Origin: Hydra vulgaris
Lineage: Eukaryota; Cnidaria; Hydrozoa; Anthoathecata; Hydridae
DNA: 64,000 bases
Assembly (NCBI RefSeq): GCF_038396675.1
Contig: NC_088921.1
Location: forward strand, 68,290,001 to 68,354,000
Reading direction: 5' to 3'
Part shown: in pieces, positions 1 through 18,904 of the stretch
Numbering within the stretch: position 1 is the first letter of the stretch
Layout of the letters: every line of letters begins with the position of its first letter
Made by a program: the position numbers and the translations under genes
The notes under the pieces: generated by a model
Seen by the model: the letters and a program-made list of their open reading frames with translations, nothing else
The model's database searches: none
What the model was told of the DNA's origin: nothing

Positions 1-2
1 AG

Positions 3-21
3 GTCACTTTGTGGCAAAAAC
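3..21. repeat. Left terminal inverted repeat of P-like element
   Basis: It pairs with 4163-4181 at 18 of 19 positions in inverted orientation. It may extend left of the window. Confidence 0.8.
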
Positions 22-251
22 GCAAATAATGTAGGATTTTAGTATAAAATAGGATTTTGTTTATGTAGGATTTTAGTTCAAAATATTTAGGAAATTTTTT
101 TCCATTAAAAAAAAATATTAAAAATATTTTGAATACTTTCTTTTAAAGAATAAAAACATTTATTACTCTGTTTTTTTTAAAATTTTTTACTCAATTAAAA
201 ACACTCGATTTAAATAGACAGTAAAAATATAAAAAAGTTTCATATATATAT

Positions 252-4103
<3,852 letters not shown>

Positions 4104-4162
4104 AGTTGAAGATAATCAAAAAATATAATGCAAATGCAAGAGCAAACTTATCATCGAAAAAA

Positions 4163-4181
4163 GTTTTTGCCACAAACTGAC
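4163..4181. repeat. Right terminal inverted repeat of P-like element
   Basis: It is the inverted partner of 3-21. It lies about 60 bp upstream of the transposase start codon at 4103, so the promoter must sit in or near the repeat. Confidence 0.8.
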
Positions 4182-4344
4182 GTCATGCGCAAACTTTTTT
4201 TTTTGGCTTCACTTTAAGATTAGAATTATTAGGCTTAGGCCGGGTCTATAGTTTTTAATGGTCTAAGGTAGGGAGTAGCTAACTCTGTATTATAATTAAT
4301 TGCTTATGTCTGTGAAGAGTTTTCTCAGTCATATCAGAAACATG

Positions 4345-5440
<1,096 letters not shown>

Positions 5441-5985
5441 GGCTTTTTTTTTAAAAGGGTTCTACTAGCGATATATATTTCTTTGACAAATATAACAAAC
5501 AAACTATTTAAGACTAAATTACTACATAATATACGCATGCTTAAAGAAATAATCTCGATAGATTGCTTATATCTTTAAGTATTTGAAGTCTGATATTAAA
5601 TTGGCATGGTATTATATACTAATATATTTACACTATCAAAATTAGATTGATAACTTTCTTATAGGATAAGAAGTTTTTATGTATAATGAGAGTATCAAGT
5701 TAGTTGTTAGGAAGTACAACAAACATTCCCATACAGTATACCTAGATATATAACTAACTTATAGGCAATTTAATTTTTTATTCAAAAATATAATTTGAAT
5801 TGGTATTCATACATGTAACTGTGCTTATAATGATCATATACTAAAATTAAACTAGAATAAAGGAAAACTATTCCAAAACTTATGCCACAAAAAACTAAAA
5901 AATTGCTTTAAAAAAAAAAGTGCTAAAAAATCAGAAAAAACTTTTTTGGCACAAAAAAATGCCTATATGATATTCAAGGAAAAAA
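5441..5985. other. Gene-free AT-rich stretch
   Basis: No coding similarity, terminal repeats or clear tandem repeat recognised here. Confidence 0.5.
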
Positions 5986-6173
5986 ACCAGATACAGTCAC
6001 AGTAACAGGATGATACTTAATTGAATGACAACAAACAAGAGAATGAATTTTAGTAGATGGCACAAGCGATGCTAGCTCTTTAGAGCAGCGTCCATTATTG
6101 TATTTATAGAAAAGAGAAAGAGAAGCAACATTACAATGATGAGATGATGGTTAGAGATTGGCTGCAAGATCAG

Positions 6174-6229
6174 GTCCAACTATGTTTACAATAAATAAAC
6201 ACTATTTATTGTAAACATAGTTGGACCTG
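6174..6229. repeat. Perfect short palindrome inside LINE copy B
   Basis: About 25 bases beginning GGTCCAACTATG are followed by a five-base spacer and then their exact reverse complement. The other LINE copies carry only one of the two arms, so this is a local inverted duplication. Confidence 0.8.
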
Positions 6230-8216
6230 ATTCTTTTCGCACCTTGTCTAAAAGAGAAAGGGCATCATTTGAAGATTTCCTCCAGATATGGCAATAGTAT
6301 TCCATACAAGGACTGATTTGAGATTTGTAGAGATAAAGAATAGAATTCAAAGTAAGAAAGTGGCAAGCATTATAAAGAGTATAGGGCTAAGGATCAAACC
6401 TTGAGGAACCCCTGAAGTTATAGTAAGTGAAGAAGAGTGCTGTTTATCAAGGACAACTTTTATACTATAATTGTTAAGATTTCAATAATCTTAAAGATGT
6501 TAACTGGATTCAATAATCTTAAAGATGTTAACTGATACACCATAAGAAGAGAGATTATAGAGAAGACCATCATGCCAAATTTTATCAAAGGCTTTAGAAA
6601 TGTTGAGAGAGATAACCTTAACTTCTTCATATTTATCTAATGTACTATAAAACCTATCAGTTATTACTGTTGACAAATCAGCAGTAGAACAAGAAGATTG
6701 AAATCCATATTAAAGATCAGAAAGTAAGTTATTAGATTCAAGATGAGAGATTCGTTAATTAAAGACTCAAAAATCTTGCTTATGATAGCAAGAAGTCTAT
6801 GGTAGATGTCTATGGATGGTAGTTAGACAATGGTTAGATGATAGTTAGACGAGTCTGATAGCTCTCCAGAATTTTTTGAAAATACAAATGCCGCTTTCCA
6901 CCAGGCTGTAAAACAAGACTCTAATAAACACTTGTTAAATAGTTTTGAAAATATAGAAACAGATCCAGAGAACACTTCTGCAACACTGAAACAGGTATGT
7001 TGTCTGTACCACAGGCTGTAGAAAAGTCTAAGCAGGAATTCACTAAAGATACAGAAGCTGGAGTGATACAAATGTCAAGCATTAGATCAACCTGTTTGTT
7101 GGCTATATCAGGTAGAACGCAACTAGTGGAATCAAAAGATGATATTGATGAAAAGTTCTTAGCAAACAGTTCAGCTTTGTATTTTGGTGAGGTAACAAAA
7201 TCTGAACAATGTAAGAAAGGAGGAATAACAGATTTTCCATACCAGCCTGTATCGAAGAAGTTATATAAGAAGCACATGAGCCATCTCAAAGAAAATCATG
7301 TAGTCCCAGTCAGTTTTAAAGTAGTTGTAAGAGGTATGATGATAGGGGGATTTTGATATGAAGAAGAATGAAATAACAGTTTTAGTGAGATTAAACCTTC
7401 AGAGATCAGAGGCACCTAAGGGTAAATGTGGCGAAACTGAACACTGACCAGGATCAGAAACAAGACATAAATTGAGTAGAGAAGGTGTGTGATTCAGATT
7501 GTCTGGAAAGTGATTTGTGTTAGAGATTGAGAAAGGCAAAAGTTGTGGGTCTTAACACCAGCAGAGTCACTGACACTATAACCAATCCATTCAGTGTGAT
7601 GAGCATTAAATTTACCAGCAGCAACAATTTTGACTGAAGGATAAAGAGAAAGGGCTTGGTCAGTTTGACCTGAAATAACATTGAAAAGAGTGCAGTCTTG
7701 AGATGAAGGAGAGTGATATAGAACAGTGATATAGTGAAATGGTACTAAACAAAAGCACATAAAGTAATAGTCTGTGGATATCAAATCTACAATCTAGTTT
7801 CCAAACAAATGGGTGAGTTTTTACTAATGTAAATGTCTGGCCAAGCATGTAACTATTAGAGTCTTTACGCATTAATGGAAGATAACCATCAGCACTAAGA
7901 TCACAAGATGAGACAGCTGTACTCAAATTAGTCTCACAAAGTTAGACTGGTGAACTTTGCAAGAGATAAGACTCAACAAAGGAAAAGTTTCTTCGAAGAC
8001 CACAAATATTAGTGAATGATAGATTTAAAGAACTTGGTGATGACGGTGGTTTTTGTGTTTTAAAGTTTTCGGTACTTTAGTTATTTTCAAATTTATTAAA
8101 GAACTTGACTTAAAGAACAGATAGTACTCAGTAGAGTATTTAATAGTCCATGTAATTGAATCATTTTTATTAATAAACCTTAAGATGTAACAAAAGGCTC
8201 CAAATGTAGCCTTGAC

Positions 8217-8580
8217 TAGGGCTGCCAATTTGAACTGAATTTAAAAAAAAAAAAGTGAAAAAGTACCAGCCATTGTTTAACTACTTTTTAATAGCACAAA
8301 ACCTATCCTACCTTAAATGCGATGGCACTACATGTGATGTAATTTTGATTATATTTTTAGAGTTTCCAGACAAACACAAAACAAAAAAATGCAAAAATAT
8401 TCAAATTTATAATTTTTACTTATATTTCAGCTTGTTTTACAAAAATTAATGAAAAGACCTATCATTTTTTAAAATTTAAAAGTTCAAAGTATTAGGAGAA
8501 AAAAGTTCGAACTTGAACATTTAAATTTTTGCGTAAAGTTCAAACTTTTGAACTTGAACATGTTCGAACTAGCAGCCCTA
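8217..8580. mobile_element. hAT-type MITE nested in LINE copy B
   Basis: The ends are inverted: TAGGGCTGCCAATTTGAAC at the left and TAGGGCTGCTAGTTCGAAC as the reverse complement of the right end (16 of 19 match). The flanks are GCCTTGAC (8209-8216) and GCCCTGAC (8581-8588), an 8-bp target duplication with one mismatch. LINE copy C at 18100 lacks the insert, giving an empty-site comparison. Length 364 bp, no coding sequence. The 8-bp duplication and the TAGGG start place it with hAT elements. Confidence 0.85.
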
Positions 8581-8856
8581 GCCCTGACAATGCACATCAA
8601 TAGTACAAACAGGGAAACTGTGCGCAACATGGCACTATTAGTACTCTGATATTTTACAGCTGTTGATGGATTCAGCCTATCTGAGAACTACCAAAGAGTT
8701 TAGGAAACTTGACTACCATCTGGCCTCAGATCCATAAAACTGTGTTTCAGAGCTTTACTCTTATTAGAAGATAATAGAATAAGTTGCCTAGTCATAAAAA
8801 CAGAGGCACAAGCAAAACCCATGTAAAGAGTCAAGAGTATCCTGCATTCAACACTA

Positions 8857-9240
8857 TAGCATCTGTGTACTTAATTACTTAGTTTTTGTTGGACAAAATT
8901 TCAAAAACAAAGAAATTTTTAACAAATGGAAAACAGGTGACATTCAAGACAAATTGATAAATAAAACAGATTTTTTTTTAATTTTTTGAGTTTATTTATT
9001 GTAGTGCCACAGTGGCCATAAATATATAATTTCCTTTTCTCATTATTGTTTGATATAATACTGAACAATATTTGTTGTTGTGAAGGAATAAGGAATGTCA
9101 TTCTGCCACCCCTTAATTTAAATTTAGTTTTTATTTGAGGAAGACGTCTTGAAGTTTCTTTGTATTTTTAAAAATTTAGTTTAGTTATAATTGTAATGCA
9201 GGATGTGTTAATAAAAAAGTTTTTTATTTGTTTTGATACC
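8857..9240. other. Gene-free stretch
   Basis: AT-rich sequence with no recognised gene, repeat or terminal repeat. Confidence 0.4.
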
Positions 9241-11760
9241 CTCTCCAAATAGATTTCCCACAAATTGGGAAGTTTGTCACAGAATTTACTGGCTTAACAT
9301 GACTCATTTAATTGCAATCAAAGCATTGCTATTCAAGATCCTCTGTCCTCTAACAAGTACAAGCTAACTTGAATGCAGTGATGGCATGTTGTATGATGAT
9401 AGCAGAAACAAGCTGTCTAATGTTTGCATTAAAAGGGAGCTGGGTAACATTTGGAACAAGGCAGGCTTTGGTGAAAACTTTATCATCAGTGAAAAATCAA
9501 TTAGGTGAGTGATTTATGTTTAACCAATCCTGCATCACGAAAATTAAGTATTCTGTGAAACATATTTTTGTAGTATATTCAACATGTTTTTATATACGCC
9601 GTAATTTTTTATGGATTTTTTTATTAAGTAATAGAATCATTGCTCTGTATACTCAGTTTACTAAATTTATGAAGATAAGAAATTTGGAAATGAGAAATAA
9701 AAACCCTGAGCCAACACACTCAAGAGTACTTAGACATGGGTAGTGTTTTGTTTTATATTCACAAGGAAGATATTTTCAGGTTAATTAGCCAAGATTCTTG
9801 AAATAGTAATGAAGCTGTAAAGGGGGACTCTATTTCCTTGATATTATTATCATTATATTAGAATTGATATTATATTAGAAAAAGGAATTAGTCAAGACAT
9901 CCTACAGTAATAACAAAGTTAAGGAGTGGATGTGAAACCTGCTGATAAAATGATAAAGGAAGAAAAAGAGAGCCAATTATTAAAAAAACCAGCAGAACAA
10001 GAAGTTTTGAGAAACTTTGATCTTGAATTCTCCATTGGATGTAGTAAAACATATTTAGGTTCAGAGGCTCCTCAAGAAGAAAAAAAACTGGATGAACTAA
10101 CCGAGATATGCCTTCAACTCAGTCTGAATGATTATTTTCAGAAAAAACAAATTCCATTTATGGCAAGGTTAATAAGTTCATGTATAAATTATGTAAAAGT
10201 TAAGTAATAAAACAAATCTAAGTACAAAATTTTAAAGAAAAATAATTAAACATTGTTTAAAAAATGAAATGCTATACTTTTCTAAGGTATCAAGTTAGTG
10301 TAAAAGCTGAAACAGTAGTATTTTTTTCACTATTCCAAGCTGAGAGAGTAGATGTTGACATGTTTAACATTTCCAAGTCTCAGATGGCTAGAATATACTA
10401 TGAAATAGTAAAGAATGAAGCACTAGTAAGTGAGCAAAAAGAAGCACTAAGTAAGCACTAGTAAGTGAGAACTTGGATTAGATGTTTGAAATTTGTTCTT
10501 CACTTTGACACAAAACTGGTCAAACAGTATAGGATGGCGGAAAAGATCTCTGAAAGAGTAGCAAGGTTGGCAATCAGTGTATCCTCTTCTGAGTCTGATC
10601 CAATTGACTTTCTAGGAGCACTAGAAGTACCCTTCTTCTAAGGACAAGATCAATTACTGGCAATCCAAAGTTTTGTAAAATATTATGAATTAACAGACTA
10701 GATCATAGTTTGTTGTGCTGATACAGCTGCTTCTAAGAGTGGAAAATATAATGGTGCAATTAGAAATATTGCAGTTTAATCTCTTCCTAGTCCGGTTCTT
10801 TGGCTCCTGAGCTTGCATGATGTATACTATACAAGTTGCAGTTAGTGTTTTAATTTTTATTTTAAAGAGGCTAATGACAGAAAACAAAAATAATATATTT
10901 TTAGCACCATATAATGGAATGGCATGTTCATCATGTCATCATTGGAATACTGGGAGGAACCAAGGGAGTTGTTGAATCTTATACTAAAGATATCAAGATC
11001 CTTGGTCTAAAATTGAAAATGTTGCAAATACACTAGATGACATTGAAAAATAAGATTGGAACAGACCTGAGTTTGATCTTGGAATCCCACAATCTTGCAA
11101 TCGAAACAAGGAAGTTCTGCAAAACGTCTCTTAAAACAAATATGTTTGACAAAGTGATTACAAGAATTTTTGTCAACTGGTTACTTTTTACCTTAGAGCA
11201 GATTTGCCAAATTTTAGGTTTCTACAACCTGGTGCACACCATGAAATAGGTTTATGGCAGACTCATTATATCTGTTAGCAATACAAATGACCAGGAACAT
11301 CTCCGTGTAATTGAGATTTAAATGCAATAGATTGTTTAGTGATCTTTCACTGTTTGTTTTTCCTGAAGAGCCCACTGGCAGCTCAAGCTCCAACTAATGA
11401 TCTTAGAGCATTCAAGATTTAATACAGATCATGGTAAAAAATTTGATAAAGCTTATAAAATTGTATTCTCAGACATGCTTGGTATTTCACTCCACAATGT
11501 GTTATCTTTGATTTAGCTGACCAGTGCTTGGAAAAGAAAAAGAGGATAGATATCTTTTGTGCAACTGTTGAAATATGATGTTCAAAAAATAAATAACTGA
11601 TGATAATATTCTCTTATGAAAGAAAGGAGGCCTGTTAAACTTGGAGAAAAGTTTTAAAATCAGTTCTTTTATGAAATTTGTGTCCAGTGTGCATCCACTA
11701 GCTGTTAATAATGAGAGAGCTGAAAGACATATCAAACTGACGAAAGGTGTCTAAACATGC
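9241..11760 (+). pseudogene. Decayed transposon-derived protein gene, family unassigned
   Basis: Short open segments in changing plus-strand frames read like one old protein. Segments: a charged 93-residue piece at 9926-10207; QVSVKAETVVF..NISKSQMARIYYEI at about 10290-10410; LHFDTKLVKQY..RMAEKISERVARLAISVSS at 10499-10590 and DPIDFLGALEVP after it; CCADTAASKSGKYNGAI at about 10712-10770; HHVIIGILGGTKGVVESY at 10930-10985; then RPEFDLGIPQSCNRNKEVLQ from about 11065; and HPLAVNNERAERHIKL near 11690. The order (target-DNA-like HFD, an ADTxxSxSG motif, GGTKG, NERAERHIKL) resembles a transposon-related family that I recall as frequent in cnidarian genomes, but I cannot name its superfamily. Numerous stops and frameshifts; not functional. 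Confidence 0.5.
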
Positions 11761-12640
<880 letters not shown>

Positions 12641-12650
12641 ATGAAGATTA

Positions 12651-13091
<441 letters not shown>

Positions 13092-13439
13092 ATGGCGCCA
13101 AAATAAATTGCACAGATCAATGTTTAATATGAAATGATATTTTTTCTAGAGATCTGAGTTTTTGAGATCTAAACTTTTTTTGCCTAATAAAATATTAGTT
13201 TTAGAAGATAACTTTACTGAGTAAAAAAATAAATTAACTTATTCTGTACTAAATTCTGTACTGTATTAAATTGTATTCTGTACCTCTAATTCATATAAAT
13301 GATTTAGAGGTTAAGAATAAGGGGAAATTTAATTAGCAAACTCTGTTAAAAAATTATCATCTTGTCCCTTTGCTATAAAAATCATTTCTTTGTATAAATA
13401 GTTAAGAAAACTTTATTTTAGGTAAATTAATATATCCTT

Positions 13440-13722
13440 TATATTAATATCCTTTTGAGTCAATAACTGCTTGACAACGACAGCCCATTGACGAGATTTT
13501 TAGCATAGTTCAGGCATAATGGTGTCTTAAGCAACCTTTATTTCAATCCAAAATGGGTCTAAATTTGTTACAGTTGATCCAATTATGTTTCTGTCAACTT
13601 CCTTCCACAAATTTTTTATCAGATTTAGGTCTGGTAACTGTGAGGGCCACTTGTTAGCGATAAAGCACATTTTAACACTTTTGGCGGTGTGCTTGGGGTC
13701 GTTGTCTTGTTAGAATTTCAAA
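13440..13722 (-). pseudogene. Tc1-like transposase, C-terminal fragment
   Basis: The minus strand reads QDNDPKHTAKSVK, then ANKWPSQLPDLNLIKNLWKE, then SRQWAVVVKQLL. The DNDPKHTAK and WPSQxPDLNxIENLW motifs carry the second and third catalytic acids of Tc1-type DDE transposases. Here the third position reads LIKNLW, so the catalytic Glu is replaced by Lys. Several stops. No N-terminus or terminal repeats found nearby. Confidence 0.75.
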
Positions 13723-15005
13723 CCAAAAGAAGATTTTCCTTGGCATAAGACAATATATATATATATATATAAATTTTTGTATTCAAAAAAATGTAAATTA
13801 CATTTTGTTGTAATGAGTTTCTATGGTTATGGTTTAAATTGTAATTATACTTAAAAAAATAAAATGTGTTATGCTTTTGATTATGTTTTTCATATAATAG
13901 CAAAAAGCTTAAATTATTGAGCTGAGTATTAGAAAAAAATGGTTCAAAATCTACTATTGTAGGTATAAACAAAGATTCAAAAGCACTATTGTAGGTATAA
14001 ACATGTCAAATCTATCATTTGATAGTGCTGCAACTAAAATATTTTTTATATGTTAAATTTTTTGTTTTACCGATATATGTCACTCATTTATTACATGACA
14101 AACATTTAAGGTAATTAATTACATTTTTGTTGTTGCATTTGATCTGACTTCTAATTTTCCATATGGTTCCATTAAATATTTCAAAATCATCTTCTTCTTA
14201 AAAGGTTTAACTTAATAATAATAAAATAAAATAATAGTTTAAATAAATAAACTATTAGTTTAGTTTATACAGGTCAAACTAATAACATATTTTTTATTGC
14301 AAAACTATTAACTGATAGATTTCACAACCATGTTTGTACCTGTCAATATGTCCACAATAGTGTTTTTAAACCTTTTTCTAACTTTTTATCTTTCTTGATC
14401 TCAACAATGAAAGCTTTTTTATATAAACATTTGTACAATCAAAAGCACGATACATTTTTTTTTTTTTTAGTATAATTACAATTTAATCCATTGAAATACT
14501 TACTCATGGTGACTAAATGTAATTTAGATTTTTTTTTTGAACACAAAAATTTAGCAACAGTACCAAAAATAGCACTACTGATATTTATTTGAAAGGCTTT
14601 TAATGCTAATAAATTTAGTATACAAAACTTTGAATTATATTAAAATTAACTTGAAAATTTCTTTTATAAAAAAGTTATTGGATAGCAGTTTTCAAAAAGA
14701 AAACAGATAATTGTTAATATTTGACGAATTTTATAGCAAAAAAAATGTTTGTTGTATTAATGTTGTAAACAAAAGTAAAAACTTTTCACTAAATTTTGGT
14801 ATAAATATTTATGCTTTTTAAGTTCATTATATTAATTAGACACTATTTCATAGAGTGTTATTAAATTTTTTCACTTAATGCTTTTCTTTTATTTTCATTT
14901 CTCATTTTTATCTTTGTGAAATTTAACCCTTTAGTTCTTCTTATGTTAATAATTGTTTTTATTATAAAATCTATTATTTTCTTTAATGTTGTTGATATTG
15001 ACTCC
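13723..15005. other. Gene-free AT-rich stretch
   Basis: Contains a short (TA)10 near 13745 and a direct repeat of CTATTGTAGGTATAAACA at about 13950 and 13985. No coding similarity recognised. Confidence 0.5.
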
Positions 15006-15114
15006 TTTTTTTTTTTTTTTATTTTTTTTTTTTTTTTAAACATCTTCGCTTCCAACAAGGCTGCAAGCAGCCACTAATTAAAGTTGGAAGTTACTGAAAG
15101 AGAAAAGATGAAGA

Positions 15115-16637
15115 TTAAAGAGCAAGATAACGATTAACGGACGACTTAAAAGATTGCAATTTATATGAATCAGGAAAGCAAGATGAAGGAAGCGAATTCC
15201 AAAGAACTGATGTTCGAGGAAAAAAACTAGACGAATAAGCGTTTTTGGAGCACTTAGGAACAGTCACAGAAAAAGGATGACACTTAATTGAATGACGAGT
15301 AACACAAGAATGAATTTTAGTAGATAGCACAAGAGACACTAGCTCTTTAGAGCAGTGCCCATTATAGTATTTGTAGAAAAGAAGCAACATTACGACAATG
15401 TGATAATGGTTGGAGGTTGGCTCCAAGAGCAGGTCCAACTATGTTTACAATGCGTTTTTGCACCTTGTCTAAAAGAGAAAGGGCATCATTAGAAGATCCG
15501 CCCCAGATATGGCAACAGTATTCCATAAAAGTCCGGATTTGAGATTTATAGAGATAGAGAATAGAATCCCAAGTAAGAAAGTGACGAGCTCGATAAAGAG
15601 ATGCAACCTTAGCAGATGCTAATATTGCAACTGATTTGATATATGGTTTCCAAGAAAGATTGGAAGTAAGAGTTAATCCTAGAAGATGAAGAGTAGGTGA
15701 CTCATCGAGTACATCACCGTTCACAAATATAGGAAGATCTAAACTATTGCGATAACGATTGGCTGAAAAAAATTGAGTTTTATCTGAATTAAAGTTCACC
15801 AGCCACTGTGAGCCCCATGCTGTAGCAGAAGTGAGATCCTTTTCAAGCTCAAATGCCCCCTCCAAGCAATCAGAAGGTGTTGGTTTCTTATCACGACAAG
15901 AATAAATGGTAGTATCATCAGCAAACAATGCCACCTTAGATGTGAGAATATCTGGAAGATCGTTAATGTAAATTAAAAAGAGTATAGGGCCAAGGATAGA
16001 ACCTTGAGGAACCCCTGAAGTTACAGAATAAGAAGAAGAGTGTTGTCCATCGAGGACAACTTTTATGCTATAATTGGAAAGGAAGGATTCAATGATCTTA
16101 AAGATGTTGCCGGATACACCATAAGAAGAAAGTTTATGGAGAAGACCAGCATGCCAAACTTTATCAAAAGCTTTTGAAATGTCAAGAGCGATGGCCTTAA
16201 CCTCTCCACCTTCATCTAATGCACGATAAAACCTGTCAGTTATTACTGTTAGCAAATCAGCTGTAGAACGAGAAGATCGAAATCCATATTGATGGTCAGA
16301 AAGTAAGTTATTAGATTCAAGATGAGAAATTAAGTGTTTGTTAATTAAAGATTCAAAAACCTTGCTTATGATAGGAAGAAGACTAATGGGACGGTAGTTA
16401 GACGAATCAGATCGCTCCCCAGAATTTTTGAAGATAGGGATAACAGATGCGGCTTTCCAGCAGGCTGGAAAACAAGACTCTGATAAGCACTTGTTGAATA
16501 GTTTTGAGAGTATAGACGACAGCTCCGGAGAACACTACTGCAAGACAAGGTATGTTGTCCGGGCCACAAGCTGTAGAAGAATCTAGGCAGGAAATCACTT
16601 TAGATACAGATGCTGGAGTGATATGAATGTCAAGCAA
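15115..16637 (-). pseudogene. LINE family 1 reverse transcriptase region (copy C)
   Basis: The longest uninterrupted part (16255-15362) holds the palm motifs: LDISKAFDKV with the first catalytic Asp, GVPQGSILGPILFLIYINDL, and FADDTTIYS with the catalytic Asp pair. The C-terminal GGSSNDALSLLDKVQKRIVN and FPRTSVLWNSLPSSCFPDSY blocks follow. Compared with copy F (55880-58890) a deletion of about four bases near 16540 shifts frame after PDNIP, and a deletion of about ten bases near 15385 shifts it again before the LFYKYYNG segment. Dead but with an intact catalytic core. Confidence 0.8.
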
Positions 16638-16694
16638 AGGATCAACCTGTTTGTTGGCAATATCAGGTAGAACGCAACTAGTGGAATCAAGAGA

Positions 16695-17984
16695 TCATAT
16701 TGATGAAAACTTTTTAGCAAACAATTCAGCTTTGTCTTTAGGTGAGGTGACAAAGTCTGAACCATACAAGAGAGGTGGAATTATAGATATGCCCTTATTA
16801 TTGATATTATTAAAGATTCTCCAGAAGTCACGAGAGCCTAATTTTTGAGATGAGGTACGAGATTTCATGACCTGAGAATAGCGGGTTTTGGCGTTAGACA
16901 AAACCTTTTTACAGTTGTTTCGAGCAGTAATAAACAGACGCCTGTTTTCTGGAGAATAGTTTTGCTGATAAATATGGAAGTAACGGTTTCGATTGGCAAT
17001 CGCAGCAGCACAGTGCGAGGAAAACCATGGAGGAGAGTGAGACTTGACCTGGAATCGTCGAGAGGGAATAAAAGATTCCATGCCAGCCTGAATCCACGAA
17101 GTTATGTAAGAAGCACATTTGTCGACAGGAAGTTGAAAGATTTCTACCCAAGGGCCATCACGAAGAAAGTCACGGAAAGAATCCCAGTCAGCTTTACTGT
17201 AGTTGAAAGAGGTTCGGTAATAGGGGGATTCAGGTGATGAAGGAGAATGAGATATTAGTTTTAGAGAGATCAAACTGTGATCAGAAGAACCTAAGGGTGA
17301 ATGCGGAGAAACTGAGCACTGACTAGGATCAGAAACAAGACATAAGTCGAGTAGAGAAGGTAAATGATTAGGGTTGCCAGGAAAGCGAGTTGGAAAGTTG
17401 ACTATTTGAGTTAGGGATTGAGAAAGGCAAAAGTTAAGGGCTTTAATGCCTGCAGAGTCACTGATACTAGAGCCAAGCCATTCAGAGTGGTGAGCATTAA
17501 AGTCACCGACAACAACTATATTAGCTGATGGATAAAGAGAGAGGGCTTGGTCAATATGATCAGAAATAACATCAAAAAGAGTGCAGTCTTGAGATGAAGG
17601 AGAGCGATATAGAACAAAGAGAAAGGCAATAGAGTGAAGTGGTGCTAAACGAAAGCACATGAAAGAATAGTCTGTGGATTCAAACCTAGTTACACGACAA
17701 ATGGGTGAATTCTTACGAATGTAAATGCCGAGGCCAAGCATGTGACTATTGGAGTCTTTACGAATCAGAGGAAGATAACCATCAACACTAAGATCACAAG
17801 ATGAGACAGCCGAACTCAAATTAGTCTCACAAAGAGCAAGTAGGTCTGGTGAGCTTTGTAAGAGATAAGACTCAACAGAAGAAAAGTTACTTCGAAGACC
17901 ACGAATATTAGTGAATGATAGGTTTAGAGAACATGGTGATGATGATGGTTTTTTGTGTTTTATAGTTTTTGGTACTTTATTCAT
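16695..17984 (-). pseudogene. LINE family 1 endonuclease domain (copy C)
   Basis: A 429-residue open segment starting MNKVPKTIKHKK. It has an exonuclease-endonuclease-phosphatase fold signature: FTNIRGLRSNF (Asn), LALCETNLSS (Glu), VVVGDFNAHHSEW (Asp and Asn), LLDLCLVSD, and GSSDHSLISLKL (terminal Asp-His). All expected catalytic residues are present. It ends at a TGA where copy F has TCA (the FSSIS-S position), so a single nonsense change cuts it from the reverse transcriptase. The same ATG context is found at 55930 in copy F. Confidence 0.8.
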
Positions 17985-18600
17985 TTTTAAATTAGATTAA
18001 AGAACTTGACTCAAAGCATAGATAGTACTCAGAACACCGTTTAATAGCCCAAGCAATTGCCTCATTACTACTAATAAACCCTAAGCCGTAACAAAGGGCT
18101 CCAAATGTGGCCTCCACAATGCACACCAAAAGTACAAACAGTGACACCATCCATGCGCAACATGGCACTGTTAATACTTTGATATTTTTCAGCTGTTGAT
18201 GGAATCAGCCTCTCTGAGAGCTACCACAGAGTTCGGGAAACCTGACTACCAGCCGGCCTCAGAACCATAAAACTGAGTTTTAGAGCTGTACCCTCATTAG
18301 GAGATAATAGAATGAGTTGCCTAGTCATAAAAACAGTGACACAAGCAAACCCATGCATTGAGTCAAGAAGATCCAGCATTCAACATCCTAAACTGGAAAC
18401 AATGTATTAAAAATACATCTGCGCCAGCCTAATAGATGAAGAAGGGGTGCGAGGCTGGTCAACAGATAGAATCTGTTTACCCCTTAAGTCTTTGCCTAGG
18501 AGGCCTTCTACAAGACAGTAGCCGGGTGCATTTAACATCTGCCCAAGATGAGTATTTTTATCGAGACACCATCTCTAGCCTTTACTCAACCAAGAGCCCT

Positions 18601-18904
18601 ACAGTTTATTAACCATTTTACCACATCATCTTGTGAAGTATGGAAAATTAAAACTTCAATATCATGTAGTTCCAAAAATATTCACATAATATAAAAGGCC
18701 TTCTGTGTTGGAGAAAAAATTAAGAAGTTTGTTAAAGTTTAACTAATAAATATATTTTACTCATCTTAGTTTGAATACTTTTTCATTTTTTACCTGGAAC
18801 TTTTACAACTATTGTTTTGTTGAGTACTCTACTTATGGGGTGCGCTGTTTACATAATGCTGGCCCACTACTACTAAAATCAGATCATAGGAGAGAGGCTC
18901 AAGT
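18601..18904. other. Gene-free stretch
   Basis: No exon or repeat recognised between two LINE pieces. Confidence 0.4.

Larger units (their letters stand above)
5986..8856 (-). mobile_element. LINE family 1, copy B, decayed
   Basis: Minus-strand segments match copy C in order: reverse transcriptase C-terminus near 6000-6300, FDKIWHDGLL region near 6560, the STACGTDNIPVSVLQKCS block near 7000, endonuclease pieces (SSQDCTLF, GKFNAHHTEWIG) at 7500-7780, the SYLL..SPVL start near 7950, and the 5' untranslated region at 8590-8856 matching 18110-18390. Multiple frameshifts and deletions make it non-coding. A 364-bp hAT MITE interrupts it at 8217-8580. The endonuclease GDFN motif reads GKFN here, a change at a catalytic residue. 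Confidence 0.8.
15006..18600 (-). mobile_element. LINE family 1, copy C, longest copy
   Basis: A non-LTR retrotransposon read on the minus strand. A T-rich run at 15006-15037 is the A tail. Upstream of it are the reverse transcriptase, then the AP-type endonuclease, then about 600 bp of non-coding 5' sequence shared with copy B (8590-8856 versus 18110-18390). No first ORF with a nucleic-acid-binding protein was seen before the endonuclease. The clade is uncertain: the single polyprotein and GVPQGSILGPILF / FADDTTIYS motifs suggest the Jockey or I group. The 5' boundary near 18600 is approximate. Confidence 0.8.

Noticed and set aside
16962..17237. Plus-strand frames within LINE copy C (also 16627-16848, 6997-7356)
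   Set aside because: Antisense shadows of the endonuclease and reverse transcriptase.
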